DNA from: Orlajensenia stereocauli
Lineage (GTDB): Bacteria; Actinomycetota; Actinomycetes; Actinomycetales; Microbacteriaceae
NCBI RefSeq assembly: GCF_039548895.1
Contig: NZ_JBCLVG010000002.1
Length of the DNA: 64,000 nucleotides
Strand: one strand, 5' to 3'
Shown: positions 16,842 to 24,766 of the stretch, in pieces
How positions within the stretch are numbered: position 1 is the first letter of the stretch
Layout: each line of letters begins with the position of its first letter
Made by a program: the position numbers and the translations under genes
The notes under the pieces: model-generated
Database searches by the model: none
What the model was told of the DNA's origin: nothing
Seen by the model: only the letters and a program-made list of their open reading frames with translations

Positions 16842-18182
16842 AGCGCGCACGACCTCGCGCAGGGCCGCGTGGTGCGCCGCGACATCGTCGAGCGTCGTCG
16901 TCGGGCACATGAGCGCCATGTTGTGGAACGGCGTGAGCAGGATGCCGCGATTGGCCAGCGCCAGGTGCAGGCAGTCCTCGAGCTCAGGGTCCGCCGCGGC
17001 TGCTGCATCAGTTCCGTTGGTCGGATACGGCGTCGCGAAGCGGTACTCGGCCCGCGCCCCCAGCTGGTTGATCGACCACGGCAGCTCGAACTCGGCGATG
17101 ATCTCGCGCACGCCGTCTGTGAAGGCCGTCGCCGTCGCGATCATGCCCTCGAAGGCGGCATCCGTCAGCACCTCCTCGAGAGTGGCGCGCATCGCTGCGA
17201 CAGAGAGCGGGGATCCCGCCAGCGTGCCGCCGACTCCGCCCATGTCGACGATGTCGAGGTCGGTGCGGTTCAGGATGCGCTCCGCGAGCTCGGCTGACAG
17301 GCCGTAGGCGCCGCTCGGGATGCCACCGCCGATGGCCTTGCCGATGACCACGACGTCGGGCTCGAGGGCCAATGCCTGCGTGGCGCCGCCGGGCCCGGCC
17401 GAGAAGGTGTGCGTCTCGTCGATGATGAGCAGGGCGCCGTGCTCGCGCGTGAGACGGCGAACGGCGTCGTGGTAGCCGGGCTCGGGAAGCACGATGCCGA
17501 TGTTCGTGAGCGCCGGCTCGATGAGCACGGCGGCGACGTCGCCGTGGGCCAACTGCCTCTCGAGGCCCTCGATGTCGTTGAACTCGGCGACCCGGCTGGT
17601 CTTGGTGACCTTGACCGGAGCTCCCACGTTGCCCGGCCGGTCCATGCCCTTGCCGTCCGGTCCGACGACGATCAGGGACTCGTCGACGCTGCCGTGGTAG
17701 CAGTAGGAGTGGAACAGGATCTTGCTGCGGCCGGTGATGGCACGCACCAGGCGGATGGCCCAGCGGTTGGCATCCGTTGCCGTGAGAGCGAAGCTCCAGG
17801 CGTCCATGCCGAACCGGCGGGAGAGCTCGGCGCCGACCCACTCGGCATCCGTCGTCGGCATCATCATGGTCATGCCGCCCTGCTCGTAGATGCGGCGGCC
17901 GATGGCGTCGACGACGGGCGCGGGGGAGTGACCTGCCATGGCGCCGGTGTCGCCGAGGGCGAAGTCGAGGTACTCGTTGCCGTCGAGGTCGATCACCCGG
18001 TTGCCGCGAGCGCTCTCGACGTAGAGCGGGAACGCGCCTGCCTTCTTGTTCATCCAGGTCATGGGCACGCGCCCGAACAGGTGGCCGGCATCGGCGTAGG
18101 CTGCGGCCGACTTCGGGTTGCGCTCGGCGAACACCGCCGCTTCGCGCTCGGTGAGGGTCGCCAGTCGGGCGCGGTCGATCAT
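16824..18182 (-). CDS. class III (PLP) aminotransferase, GSA-aminomutase-like
   Basis: 452 residues, fold type I aminotransferase class III. The PLP block LLIIDETHTFSAGPGG (~255-270) and the Schiff-base lysine in VVVIGKAIGGGIPSGAYG (~284) are intact, as is the TATDANRWAIRLVRA substrate/cofactor region (~134). It resembles the glutamate-1-semialdehyde-aminomutase-like transaminases that act on other amino donors; it lacks a haem-gene context, so a role in haem synthesis is not supported. The ATG 18182 has a good Shine-Dalgarno (GAAGGAG). The last five residues (LLAEG) are encoded by a family A repeat, so the repeat appears to have replaced or extended the original C-terminus. Confidence 0.85.
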   Translation of the reverse strand: MIDRARLATLTEREAAVFAERNPKSAAAYADAGHLFGRVPMTWMNKKAGAFPLYVESARGNRVIDLDGNEYLDFALGDTGAMAGHSPAPVVDAIGRRIYEQGGMTMMMPTTDAEWVGAELSRRFGMDAWSFALTATDANRWAIRLVRAITGRSKILFHSYCYHGSVDESLIVVGPDGKGMDRPGNVGAPVKVTKTSRVAEFNDIEGLERQLAHGDVAAVLIEPALTNIGIVLPEPGYHDAVRRLTREHGALLIIDETHTFSAGPGGATQALALEPDVVVIGKAIGGGIPSGAYGLSAELAERILNRTDLDIVDMGGVGGTLAGSPLSVAAMRATLEEVLTDAAFEGMIATATAFTDGVREIIAEFELPWSINQLGARAEYRFATPYPTNGTDAAAAADPELEDCLHLALANRGILLTPFHNMALMCPTTTLDDVAAHHAALREVVRALLAEG

Positions 18183-18261
18183 GCGTGCTCCTTCGCTCGT
18201 GAGGGAACTCTACTGGCGGGGGCGCGGCACGACGGGGAGGCTGCTCTCATAGAGTGAGGGA

Positions 18262-19260
18262 GTGGTCAGATCGCACGGATGGCAGCCGGATGTGCTGGGT
18301 CGCGGATACGAGCAGCTCACCCTGCCCCTCCCTGACGACTCCGAGGGCGAGGTCGTGGCCACCCTGGTGCGCCGCCGCGGACTGCCGCTGGAGCTGCCAG
18401 GGCACGGGCCGGCTCATGGCATCGACGTGCTCTACGTGCACGGCTGGTCGGACTACTTCTTCCAGACCCACCTCGCCGACTACTGGCATGAGAAGGGCGC
18501 GCGCTTCTTCGCCCTCGACCTGCGCAAGTACGGCCGCAGCCTGCGTGAGCACCAGACGCCAGGGTTCGTGACGGATCTCGGTGCCTACGACGAGGACATC
18601 GAGGCTGCGCTGGCGGTGATGGGCCACTCCGTGAACGACGACCTCGGCGGACGGTCGCTCGTGCTCATGGGCCACTCGACCGGAGGCCTCACCCTGAGCC
18701 TGTGGGCGTCGCGGCATCCGCATCGCACCCGTGGCGTGGTTCTCAACAGCGCCTGGCTCGAGTTCCAGGCCAGCGCCCTCGGGCGCCAGGCCATCACGCC
18801 GCTCACCCGAGCCGAGGCCCGGCTGAATCCGCTCGCGCCGATGCCCAACGTCGACCTCGGCTTCTACACACGTGCTGTCTCCAAGGCCGCCGGAGAGGGG
18901 GAGTGGGAGTACGACGACGCCTGGCGGCCGGTGCGAGGGTTCCCGGTGCACCCTGCGTGGCTGAGCGCAATCTTCTCGGGGCAGGCGCGAGTCGCCGCCG
19001 GCCTCGACATCCAGGCGCCGGTGCTCTCGATGATGTCGGATCGTTCCACCATCGCGCCTCGCTGGTCGACCGCCATGCGATCCAGCGACTCGGTGCTGGT
19101 GGTCGACGACATCGCCGCCCGGTCGCTCAGGCTGGGCGCCACTGTGACCGTCGCGCGCATCCGTGGCGCCCTGCACGACGTGATGCTCTCGGCGCCGCCT
19201 GCCCGAGAGGCCGCGACGGCCGCGATCACGCGCTGGCTGAGCGGATACGCGCCCAACTGA
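18262..19260 (+). CDS. alpha/beta hydrolase, serine aminopeptidase/lysophospholipase-like
   Basis: 332 residues. Nucleophile elbow GHSTGG (~138-143), an HG oxyanion-type motif in YVHGWSDYFFQTH (~57) and a C-terminal His in RGALHDVML (~300) support a Ser-Asp-His hydrolase of the Hydrolase_4 type. Substrate unknown; a lipase or esterase is likely. It is the nearest alpha/beta hydrolase to the men block, yet its length and motifs do not look like MenH. GTG 18262 lies 6 nt after TAGAGT (18250-18255), and is divergent from the aminotransferase. Confidence 0.82.
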   Translation: MVRSHGWQPDVLGRGYEQLTLPLPDDSEGEVVATLVRRRGLPLELPGHGPAHGIDVLYVHGWSDYFFQTHLADYWHEKGARFFALDLRKYGRSLREHQTPGFVTDLGAYDEDIEAALAVMGHSVNDDLGGRSLVLMGHSTGGLTLSLWASRHPHRTRGVVLNSAWLEFQASALGRQAITPLTRAEARLNPLAPMPNVDLGFYTRAVSKAAGEGEWEYDDAWRPVRGFPVHPAWLSAIFSGQARVAAGLDIQAPVLSMMSDRSTIAPRWSTAMRSSDSVLVVDDIAARSLRLGATVTVARIRGALHDVMLSAPPAREAATAAITRWLSGYAPN

Positions 19261-19311
19261 TGCGTCAGCGGGCAGCGGCGGCGGGCAGCGTCGGGCCGTC
19301 TTCGCCCCGCA

Positions 19312-19368
19312 CGCCATTTCCGGGGGTTGTGCGCCACATCAGTTGGCGCAGAAACCCGCGAAATGGCG
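19312..19368. terminator. long hairpin between convergent genes
   Basis: Two 25-nt arms (19312-19336 and 19344-19368) are inverted copies with about five mismatches around a 7-nt loop CATCAGT. Outer ends CGCCATTTC/GAAATGGCG and inner ends TGCGCCA/TGGCGCA are perfect. It lies between the convergent hydrolase and Nudix genes and fits a bidirectional terminator; there is no U-run. Confidence 0.65.
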
Positions 19369-19419
19369 CGGGGTGTGTGCGCGTGCGCGAGATGTTCGCG
19401 GGCGCAGCGCGCCGCCGCC

Positions 19420-20106
19420 TCAGCGGGCGAACGGGCCGCTGAGCGCCGCCCACTGCAGCAGCATGATGGTCTTCGCGTCGATGATGTCGTCGCCGATGCG
19501 CGCGAGCGCCTCGTCGAAGGGCACCTCGAGCACGGTGATGTCCTCGCCCTCGTCGGCGAGCCCACCGCCGTCTGTGCGATCCGCGTCGTAGGGCGCTGCG
19601 TAGAAGTGCAGCTTCTCGGTGACGGAGCCCGGACTCATGTAGACGTCGAAGACGTGCTCGACGGCTCCGACTCGCACGCCGCTCTCTTCCTCGGCCTCGC
19701 GGCGGATGGCGGTCTCGGCGTCATCGTCGTCGAGCAGTCCGCCGACGATCTCGATGAGGTCCCCGTCGGGGTGCCCATTCACGTAGGCCGGGTAGCGGAA
19801 CTGGCTGGTGAGGAGGACGCTGCGGGTCTCGAGGTCGTAGAGCAGGATGCAGGCGCCGTCGCCGCGGTCGTAGGTCTCACGCTCCTGGGTCGACCAGGTG
19901 CCGTCGCGGCGCTGGAAGTCGAAGGTGGTGACCCGGGTCACGTACCAGTTCGAGGTGAGCAGGCGTACGTCGCGCACCCGCACGCGCGGGTTGCCGGTGA
20001 GGTCGAGGCCGATCCTGTCGAGCCCGGTGCGTCCGCGGCGGTCGGGAACGTCGACCCCAGGCCGGCCGAGGTCGGGCGTGCTGGCGCCGGCAGCGGCATC
20101 CGTCAT
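19420..20106 (-). CDS. Nudix hydrolase, NudK (GDP-mannose/ADP-ribose pyrophosphatase)-like
   Basis: 228 residues. A ~45-residue disordered lead is followed by a Nudix domain: RVTTFDFQRRDGTWSTQERE, the DRGDGACILLYD strand, the YPAYVNGHPDGD segment and the Nudix box GGLLDDDDAETAIRREAEEE near residue 130. The box has Asp where the consensus has the first Glu, while the metal-binding REAEEES part is complete. The YVNGH segment and GLLDDD are features I associate with NudK-type sugar-nucleotide pyrophosphatases; the exact substrate is inferred. Starts 5 nt after the yajQ stop on the same strand, so the two form an operon. Confidence 0.85.
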   Translation of the reverse strand: MTDAAAGASTPDLGRPGVDVPDRRGRTGLDRIGLDLTGNPRVRVRDVRLLTSNWYVTRVTTFDFQRRDGTWSTQERETYDRGDGACILLYDLETRSVLLTSQFRYPAYVNGHPDGDLIEIVGGLLDDDDAETAIRREAEEESGVRVGAVEHVFDVYMSPGSVTEKLHFYAAPYDADRTDGGGLADEGEDITVLEVPFDEALARIGDDIIDAKTIMLLQWAALSGPFAR

Positions 20107-20111
20107 CGAAG

Positions 20112-20600
20112 TCAGCGGAAGTTGACGAACTGCAGGGCGACGTCGAGGTCCTTGCCCTTGAGCAGGGCCATGGTGGCCTGCAGGTCGTCGCGGCTCTTCG
20201 AGGAGACACGCAGCTCGTCGCCCTGGATCTGGCTCTTGACGCTCTTCGGCGCCTCGTCGCGGATGATCTTGGAGACCTTCTTGGCGTTCTCGCTGTCGAT
20301 GCCGTTCTTCAGCTCGATCTCGATGCGGAACTCCTTGCCCGAGGGGTATGGCTCACCCGTGTCGAGCGAGCGCAGAGTGATGCCGCGCTTGATGAACTTC
20401 GACTCGACGACCTCGAGCACGGCCTTGACGCGCTCGTCGGTGGCGGCCTTCAGCAGGATCTTCTCGCCGCTCCATTCGACCGAGGCGCCGACGTTCTTGA
20501 AGTCGTAGCGCTGCTCGACCTCTTTACGCGCCTGGTTGACGGCGTTCTCCGCCTCCATCTTGTCGACCTTGGAAACGATGTCAAACGTGGAATCAGCCAT
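20112..20600 (-). CDS. YajQ-family (DUF520) nucleotide-binding protein
   Basis: 162 residues, full-length YajQ: begins MADSTFDIVSKVDKMEAENA, with RYDFKN near 50 and the closing segment VSSKSRDDLQATMALLKGKD. Family members bind nucleotides and in some bacteria cyclic di-GMP or phage proteins; the role here is unknown. ATG 20600 is 6 nt after TAGGCT on the minus strand (20607-20612). First gene of an operon with the Nudix hydrolase. Confidence 0.93.
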   Translation of the reverse strand: MADSTFDIVSKVDKMEAENAVNQARKEVEQRYDFKNVGASVEWSGEKILLKAATDERVKAVLEVVESKFIKRGITLRSLDTGEPYPSGKEFRIEIELKNGIDSENAKKVSKIIRDEAPKSVKSQIQGDELRVSSKSRDDLQATMALLKGKDLDVALQFVNFR

Positions 20601-20629
20601 GCTCCCAGCCTATCGATCCCTGCTCCCGC

Positions 20630-20722
20630 TCATCGAGTTGCCCGACGAAGTCGGACGCGTATCGAGATCAGGCCGACTGTGATCTCGATACGCGTCGCCT
20701 GCGGCGGCGCTACTCGATCAAC
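20630..20722. repeat. interspersed inverted repeat, family C (copy 1)
   Basis: Nested inverted repeat: outer ATCGAGT/ACTCGAT, inner CGCGTATCGAGATCA/TGATCTCGATACGCG (15-nt arms, perfect) and a small CCGACGAAGTCGG stem. It lies between yajQ (5' end) and the LacI gene (3' end). A second copy is at 44599-44697. Confidence 0.8.
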
Positions 20723-20723
20723 G

Positions 20724-21740
20724 CTATGCCGGCGGACGGGCCGTGCTCGAGCGCACCTTCAGCTCGAACGGCAGCGGCGTCGTGGCCGGCAGCTCGGCGA
20801 GCGGAGACGGCGCCAGCTCCTCCATGAGCATCTCGGCCGCCTTCTCGCCCTGGCCGCGCGGGAACTGCGCGACGGTGGTGAGGCCGAAGAAGTCGGAGAG
20901 GTCGTGGTCGTCGATGCCGACGATCGAGACGTCGCGCGGCACGACCAGGCCGAGGTCGCGGGCCGCGAGCAGCGAGCCCATGGCCATCTCGTCCGACGCC
21001 GCGAAGATGGCCGTCGGCCGGTTGTGCGGCACTCCGAGCAGCTGCTTGGCCGCGTGGTAGCCGCCCTTGATGGTGAAGTCGGCCGGGGCGAACAGTGACG
21101 GATCGATCTCGAGTCCGGCATCCGTCAGCGCATGCTCGTAGCCGAGTCGCCGGTTCGTGGGCAGGTGGAAGTCGAGGTCGAACTCGAGGGTGCCGCCGAT
21201 GTGGGCGATGCGGGTGTGGCCGAGCCCGATGAGGTGCTCGGTTGCCAGACGTGCGACGGCAGCATCGTCGACGGTGAGGGTGCGCACGCCCGGGATGGGG
21301 CCGCCGACGCCGACGAGGGGCTTCCTCAGAGCGTGCAGGCGCGTGACCTCGCTCTCCGTGAGCTCGAGGGAGATGGCGATCACGGCGTCGACCCGTTGGC
21401 GCAGCAGGAAGTGCTCGAACACGCTGTGGCGCTCGTCGCCGTCGCCCGAGAGGTTGTAGAGGGTGAGGTCGTAGCCGTGGCGCAGCAGGGACTGCTGGGC
21501 GCCCTCGAGTACCGAGGAGAAGAACCAGCGGTTGAGGAACGGCACCACGACGCCGATGTTGCGCGTGCGACCGGATGCGAGGCTCGAGGCATTGGAGGAG
21601 ACCACGTAGTCGAGCTCCAGCGCGGCTGCCTCCACCTTGAGGCGGGTGGCAGGGGAGACGTGGGCGTTGCCGCTGAGGGCGCGCGAGACGGTGGCTGTGG
21701 AGACCCCGGCCAGCCGGGCGACCTCTTCGATGCCGGCCAT
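20724..21740 (-). CDS. LacI-family transcriptional regulator
   Basis: 338 residues. N-terminal LacI HTH with hinge helix: IEEVARLAGVSTATVSRALS (~4-23) then RLKVEAAALELDYVVSSNAS (~33-52), followed by a periplasmic-binding-protein-like effector domain (IGVVVPFLNRWFFSSVLEGA, ~62; IGLGHTRIAHIGG, ~172; FAASDEMAMGSLLAARDLGL, ~246; VGIDDHDLSDFFGLTTV, ~275). LacI proteins of this form in actinobacteria often control alpha-glucoside genes; the two palindromic operators at 29164 and 29261 lack an adjacent regulator, so this gene, 7.4 kb away, is a reasonable but unproven candidate. Effector not known. Confidence 0.92.
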   Translation of the reverse strand: MAGIEEVARLAGVSTATVSRALSGNAHVSPATRLKVEAAALELDYVVSSNASSLASGRTRNIGVVVPFLNRWFFSSVLEGAQQSLLRHGYDLTLYNLSGDGDERHSVFEHFLLRQRVDAVIAISLELTESEVTRLHALRKPLVGVGGPIPGVRTLTVDDAAVARLATEHLIGLGHTRIAHIGGTLEFDLDFHLPTNRRLGYEHALTDAGLEIDPSLFAPADFTIKGGYHAAKQLLGVPHNRPTAIFAASDEMAMGSLLAARDLGLVVPRDVSIVGIDDHDLSDFFGLTTVAQFPRGQGEKAAEMLMEELAPSPLAELPATTPLPFELKVRSSTARPPA

Positions 21741-21875
21741 GAACGTGCCCTTCGATTCGTCTGCCCGTGAATCCTATCGGCGCGCGGCACGCCCGGTGCG
21801 CGGGGGCCGTCGTGCTGTTCGCCGCGCCGCGCGTGGGCCCGCTCTCGAGGGTGCTCGGGCGGCGGCATCCGTCGA

Positions 21876-21905
21876 TTTCACGACTGGCGATCTGCCGAGT
21901 ATCCT
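21876..21905 (+). promoter_or_regulatory. probable promoter of tRNA-Tyr
   Basis: TTTCAC, 18-nt spacer, TATCCT, about 45 nt ahead of the tRNA. The -10 box is reasonable, the -35 box weak. Confidence 0.35.
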
Positions 21906-21952
21906 TATCACGCGTCTTCGGTCATGTGGTTGCATGTGGTCGGGTGCGCTTC

Positions 21953-22037
21953 GGCGAGTTACCCAAGCGGCCAAAGGGATCTGACTGTAAATCAGACTGC
22001 TCAGCATTCGGGGGTTCGAATCCCTCACTCGCCACCA
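21953..22037 (+). tRNA. tRNA-Tyr (GTA anticodon)
   Basis: Cloverleaf with acceptor stem GGCGAGT/ACTCGCC, anticodon stem TCTGACT-GTA-AATCAGA, a long class II variable arm and TTCGAAT T-loop, followed by encoded CCA. The long variable arm with GTA anticodon fits bacterial tRNA-Tyr. The last 21 nt and the following terminator are repeated 144 nt downstream. Confidence 0.95.
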
Positions 22038-22065
22038 ACAGACAAAGGGCCCGCAGGGTCCTTTT
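22017..22065 (+). repeat. 49-bp direct repeat, copy 1 (tRNA 3' end plus terminator)
   Basis: From the T-loop of tRNA-Tyr to the T-run of the terminator; identical over 49 nt to 22161-22209. Such duplication of a tRNA 3' end is the classic trace of an integrase attachment site. Confidence 0.9.
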
Positions 22066-22068
22066 TTT
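22044..22068 (+). terminator. rho-independent terminator of tRNA-Tyr
   Basis: AAAGGGCCC-GCA-GGGTCCTTT stem (one G-U pair) running into a run of seven T residues. Confidence 0.85.
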
Positions 22069-22160
22069 GTTGGTGATGAATGCTGATGAGAACCCCCGGG
22101 TGGGCCCACGCCGCCGGTTCCGGCGCGGCGCGAAGCGACGTGACGGCCGTGCGGTGGGGA

Positions 22161-22209
22161 CGAATCCCTCACTCGCCACCAACAGACAAAGGGCCCGCAG
22201 GGTCCTTTT
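22161..22209 (+). repeat. 49-bp direct repeat, copy 2 (att-like)
   Basis: Exact copy of the tRNA-Tyr 3' end, CCA and terminator stem. The DNA just before it is not a tRNA, so it is not a second functional gene. The 95 nt between the copies contain no gene and a GC-rich hairpin-prone stretch (22097-22155). Confidence 0.9.
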
Positions 22210-22243
22210 CTTGTGTCCGGATGCCGCTGGTAGGGCTGTGGTG

Positions 22244-22636
22244 TCAGCCCAGGCGTCCCGCTGCCCGGCCATCCACGATGTCGTCGGCGTTGTCCGCGAT
22301 CCAGCCCATCAGGGGGATGAGGCGGTCGGCCAGCTCGTGCCCGCGCTCCGTGAGGCTGTAGTCGACGCGCGGCGGGATGACGGCCTGGGCCTCGCGCAGC
22401 ACGAAGCCGTCGGCCTCCAGGGTGCGCAGGGTCTGCGCCAGCATCTTCTCGCTGATGCCCTCGATGGTGCGCCGCAGCTCGCCCCAGCGCAGGCTGCCGG
22501 CCGAGAGGGTGAGCAGCACGAGCACGCCCCACTTGCTCGTCACGTGGTCGAGAACGGTTCGGCTGTTGCATGCAGCCGGAAACCTTCCGCCGCTGTAGCC
22601 CGGAAGGTCGACGAGTCGGGGGTCACTTACCGTCAT
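22244..22636 (-). CDS. HxlR-family transcriptional regulator
   Basis: 130 residues, winged-helix HxlR domain: one N-terminal cysteine (CNSRTVLDHVTSKWGVLVLL), then GSLRWGELRRTIEGISEKML and the wing DYSLTERGHELADRL. Members sense electrophiles or other small molecules and often control a divergent oxidoreductase. Here the divergent SDR gene starts 123 nt away, supporting that role. Cys23 could be the redox sensor, by analogy with other family members; this is inference. Confidence 0.9.
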   Translation of the reverse strand: MTVSDPRLVDLPGYSGGRFPAACNSRTVLDHVTSKWGVLVLLTLSAGSLRWGELRRTIEGISEKMLAQTLRTLEADGFVLREAQAVIPPRVDYSLTERGHELADRLIPLMGWIADNADDIVDGRAAGRLG

Positions 22637-22662
22637 GTGGGTAGCTTACCAAAAAGTGGGTA
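22637..22662. promoter_or_regulatory. candidate HxlR operator
   Basis: AT-richer stretch with two GTGGGTA direct repeats (22637-22643 and 22656-22662) around TTACCAAAAA, immediately upstream of the hxlR ATG. Likely binding site for autoregulation and control of the divergent SDR gene. Confidence 0.4.
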
Positions 22663-22759
22663 CTGCGCGACGGGAAGCAATCGAGGCGGCCCACCGTTGG
22701 AACCCCCGTACGCAGTTCGCAACACCACTCACTTCCTCCCTCGGGAAAGGACCCCCACC

Positions 22760-23617
22760 ATGACCATCGTCGTCACCGGAGCCTCCGGCCACCTCGGACG
22801 CCTCGCCGTCGAATCCCTCCTCGCACGCGGCGTCGAGCCCGCCTCCATCGTCGCCGCCGGCCGCTCGGTCGAGAAGCTCGCCGACCTCGCCGAGCGCGGA
22901 GTGCGCACAGCGCGAATCGACTACGCGGATGCCGCCTCCCTTGCCGCAGCCTTCAACGGAGCCGATGCCGTGCTCCTCGTCTCGGGCAGCGAGGTCGGCC
23001 AGCGCGTCGAGCAGCACCGCAACGCCATCGACGCGGCTGTCGCGGCCGGCGTCGGGCGCATCGTCTACACGAGCGCCCCGAAGGCCACGACCTCGCCCCT
23101 CATCCTCGCGCCGGAGCACAAGGCGACCGAGGACCTGCTGCAGGCATCCGGTCTCAGCGTCACGATCCTCCGCAACGGCTGGTACACCGAGAACTACGTC
23201 GGAGCCGTGACCGATGCCGGCACCAGCGGCGTCATCGCAGCCTCCGTGGGCGACGGTCGCGTCGCGAGCGCCAGCCGCGCCGACTACGCCGAGGCTGCGG
23301 CCGTCGTGCTCACGACCGACGGCCACGATGGCGCGGTCTACGAGCTGAGCGGCGACGACGCCTGGAGCTTCACCGAACTCGCGGAGGCCGCATCCGAGGT
23401 TCTCGACACTCCGGTGACCTTCCAGTCGCTGAGCCCCGAGGAGCACCTCGCGGCGCTCGCTGCTGCGGGTCTCGACGACGGGACCGCCGGTTTCGTGGTG
23501 GCGCTCGATGGCAACATCCGCGACGGACTGCTCGCAGACACGAGCGGCGACCTCGCGCGTCTCATCGGTCGTCCGACGACGCCGCTCGTCGAGGGACTGC
23601 ACGCCGCGATCGGCTGA
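22760..23617 (+). CDS. NmrA/QorB-like SDR oxidoreductase
   Basis: 285 residues. Atypical short-chain dehydrogenase with the NAD(P)-binding motif VTGASGHLGR (~5-14), IVYTSAPKATTSPL (~98) and the NGWYTENY segment (~141), as in NAD(P)H:quinone oxidoreductase type 2 (QorB) and NmrA-like proteins. Probably reduces quinones or similar electrophiles, or senses NADP. A Shine-Dalgarno GAAAGGA precedes the ATG. Divergent partner of the HxlR regulator. Confidence 0.88.
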   Translation: MTIVVTGASGHLGRLAVESLLARGVEPASIVAAGRSVEKLADLAERGVRTARIDYADAASLAAAFNGADAVLLVSGSEVGQRVEQHRNAIDAAVAAGVGRIVYTSAPKATTSPLILAPEHKATEDLLQASGLSVTILRNGWYTENYVGAVTDAGTSGVIAASVGDGRVASASRADYAEAAAVVLTTDGHDGAVYELSGDDAWSFTELAEAASEVLDTPVTFQSLSPEEHLAALAAAGLDDGTAGFVVALDGNIRDGLLADTSGDLARLIGRPTTPLVEGLHAAIG

Positions 23618-23654
23618 TCGCGGCGCGGGTGACGGATGCCGCTCGCCCCGGGGC

Positions 23655-23727
23655 GGCATCCGTCGCCGTGCATCCTCCGGCTGGCATTCGTCACCGTGCA
23701 TCTCCCGAAACGGCATCCGTCGCCCGG
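23655..23727. repeat. three degenerate 28-bp tandem copies
   Basis: GGCATCCGTCGCCGTGCATC-like units at 23655, 23683 and 23712 (last one partial). They lie just upstream of the -10 box of the next gene, where they could be repeated regulator sites or simple slippage. Confidence 0.55.
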
Positions 23728-23742
23728 AGTAGCGTTGCCGTC

Positions 23743-24558
23743 ATGACCGCTGCCGCGAACTCCGACCTGCTCGCCCTCGCCCACGACATCGCGACGCAGG
23801 CGGGCGCCCTCGCCCTGCAGCGCCGGCGCGAGGGGGTCGATGTCGCCGCCACCAAGTCGGGGCCGACCGACATCGTGACCCAGGCCGATCGCGAGACCGA
23901 GGCGCTCATCCGCTCGCTCATCGCCGACGCCAGACCGAACGACGGCTTCTTCGGAGAGGAGTCCGATGCCTCGGGCGGGTCGAGCGGGCTCACCTGGGTC
24001 GTCGACCCCATCGACGGCACCGTCAACTTCCTCTACGGGCTGCCGGCCTGGGCCGTGAGCGTCGCCGTCGTGGAGGGCGATCCCGACCCGGCGACGTGGA
24101 ACGCGCTCGCCGGAGTCGTCGTCGGCCCCGCCGCCGGGGAGACCTATCGCGCGAGCGCCGGGGGAGGAGCGTGGCTCGGCGACACCCGCCTCGCGGTCAC
24201 CCGGGATGTCGAGCTGCCGTATGCGCTCGTGGCGACCGGCTTCTCCTATTCGTCCGAGACGCGCGCAGAGCAGGCCGAGATCCTGCGCACGATCCTGCCG
24301 AGGGTGCGCGACATCCGACGCATCGGCTCGGCCGCGCTCGATCTGAGCTACCTCGCGGCGGGGCGGCTCGACGTCCACTTCGAGCGCGGGCTGAACCCTT
24401 GGGACCACGCTGCCGGCGGTCTGATCGCACGCGAAGCCGGGGCGAAAGTGGGCGGAGTCGGCGGCGACGCCGAGAGCACGGCCATGACCATCGCGGCTGC
24501 ACCGCCACTTTTCGACGCCTTCGAGGGACTGCTCATCGAGGCCGGATACACCGCCTGA
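23743..24558 (+). CDS. inositol monophosphatase-family phosphatase
   Basis: 271 residues, Mg-dependent Li-sensitive-type phosphatase fold. Motifs: metal ligand EE in FFGEESDA (~69), DPIDGTVNFLYGLP (~88-101) and the C-terminal PWDHAAGGLIAREAGA (~216). Likely acts on inositol-1-phosphate or a related sugar or histidinol phosphate; the family does not separate these by motif. ATG 23743 lies 7 nt after TAGCGT (23730-23735), leaderless type. The adjacent genes do not indicate a pathway. Confidence 0.9.
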   Translation: MTAAANSDLLALAHDIATQAGALALQRRREGVDVAATKSGPTDIVTQADRETEALIRSLIADARPNDGFFGEESDASGGSSGLTWVVDPIDGTVNFLYGLPAWAVSVAVVEGDPDPATWNALAGVVVGPAAGETYRASAGGGAWLGDTRLAVTRDVELPYALVATGFSYSSETRAEQAEILRTILPRVRDIRRIGSAALDLSYLAAGRLDVHFERGLNPWDHAAGGLIAREAGAKVGGVGGDAESTAMTIAAAPPLFDAFEGLLIEAGYTA

Positions 24559-24641
24559 TCGGCGCTGTTCCTCCCCCGACACGATGGTCGCGTCGGTGTC
24601 CACATGGGGTGTTCCTGTACGGGCGCTCAAGCGGTGGCGGT

Positions 24642-24766
24642 TATGATCGATTGTGACTCTTGTGGGGGTGATTCCACTCATATACATAGAGTTTTCAGGT
24701 GGGCTTCGTTAGCCTTTACCAATCCGTTACCGGTATCCCCTGACCGGTGGCGCCCCGTTCCATCCT
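24642..24766 (+). promoter_or_regulatory. promoter and long leader of M23 peptidase gene
   Basis: TATGAT (24642-24647) is the best -10 box in the 208-nt gap and would give a leader of about 110 nt, AT-richer than its surroundings. The leader holds two ACCGGT palindromes (24729, 24743) that can pair with each other around an 8-nt loop. I looked for a cyclic di-AMP (ydaO) riboswitch, known before actinobacterial wall-hydrolase genes, and could not match its conserved segments. Confidence 0.35.

Noticed and set aside
16824..18182. Glutamate-1-semialdehyde aminomutase of haem synthesis (hemL)
   Set aside because: Sequence resembles the broader transaminase group and no haem gene is near.
18262..19260. 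Alpha/beta hydrolase as MenH
   Set aside because: Too long and with lysophospholipase/aminopeptidase-type motifs; only distance to men genes speaks for it.
22097..22200. Second tRNA-Tyr gene at the repeat copy
   Set aside because: Only the 3' part is present; D and anticodon arms are missing.
21767..23617. 616-residue frame joining LacI upstream region, tRNA and the SDR gene
   Set aside because: The SDR protein starts at ATG 22760 after a Shine-Dalgarno; the added part reads through a tRNA and terminator.
24559..24766. Cyclic di-AMP riboswitch before the M23 gene
   Set aside because: The conserved ydaO segments could not be placed; only a promoter and a short palindrome pair are supported.
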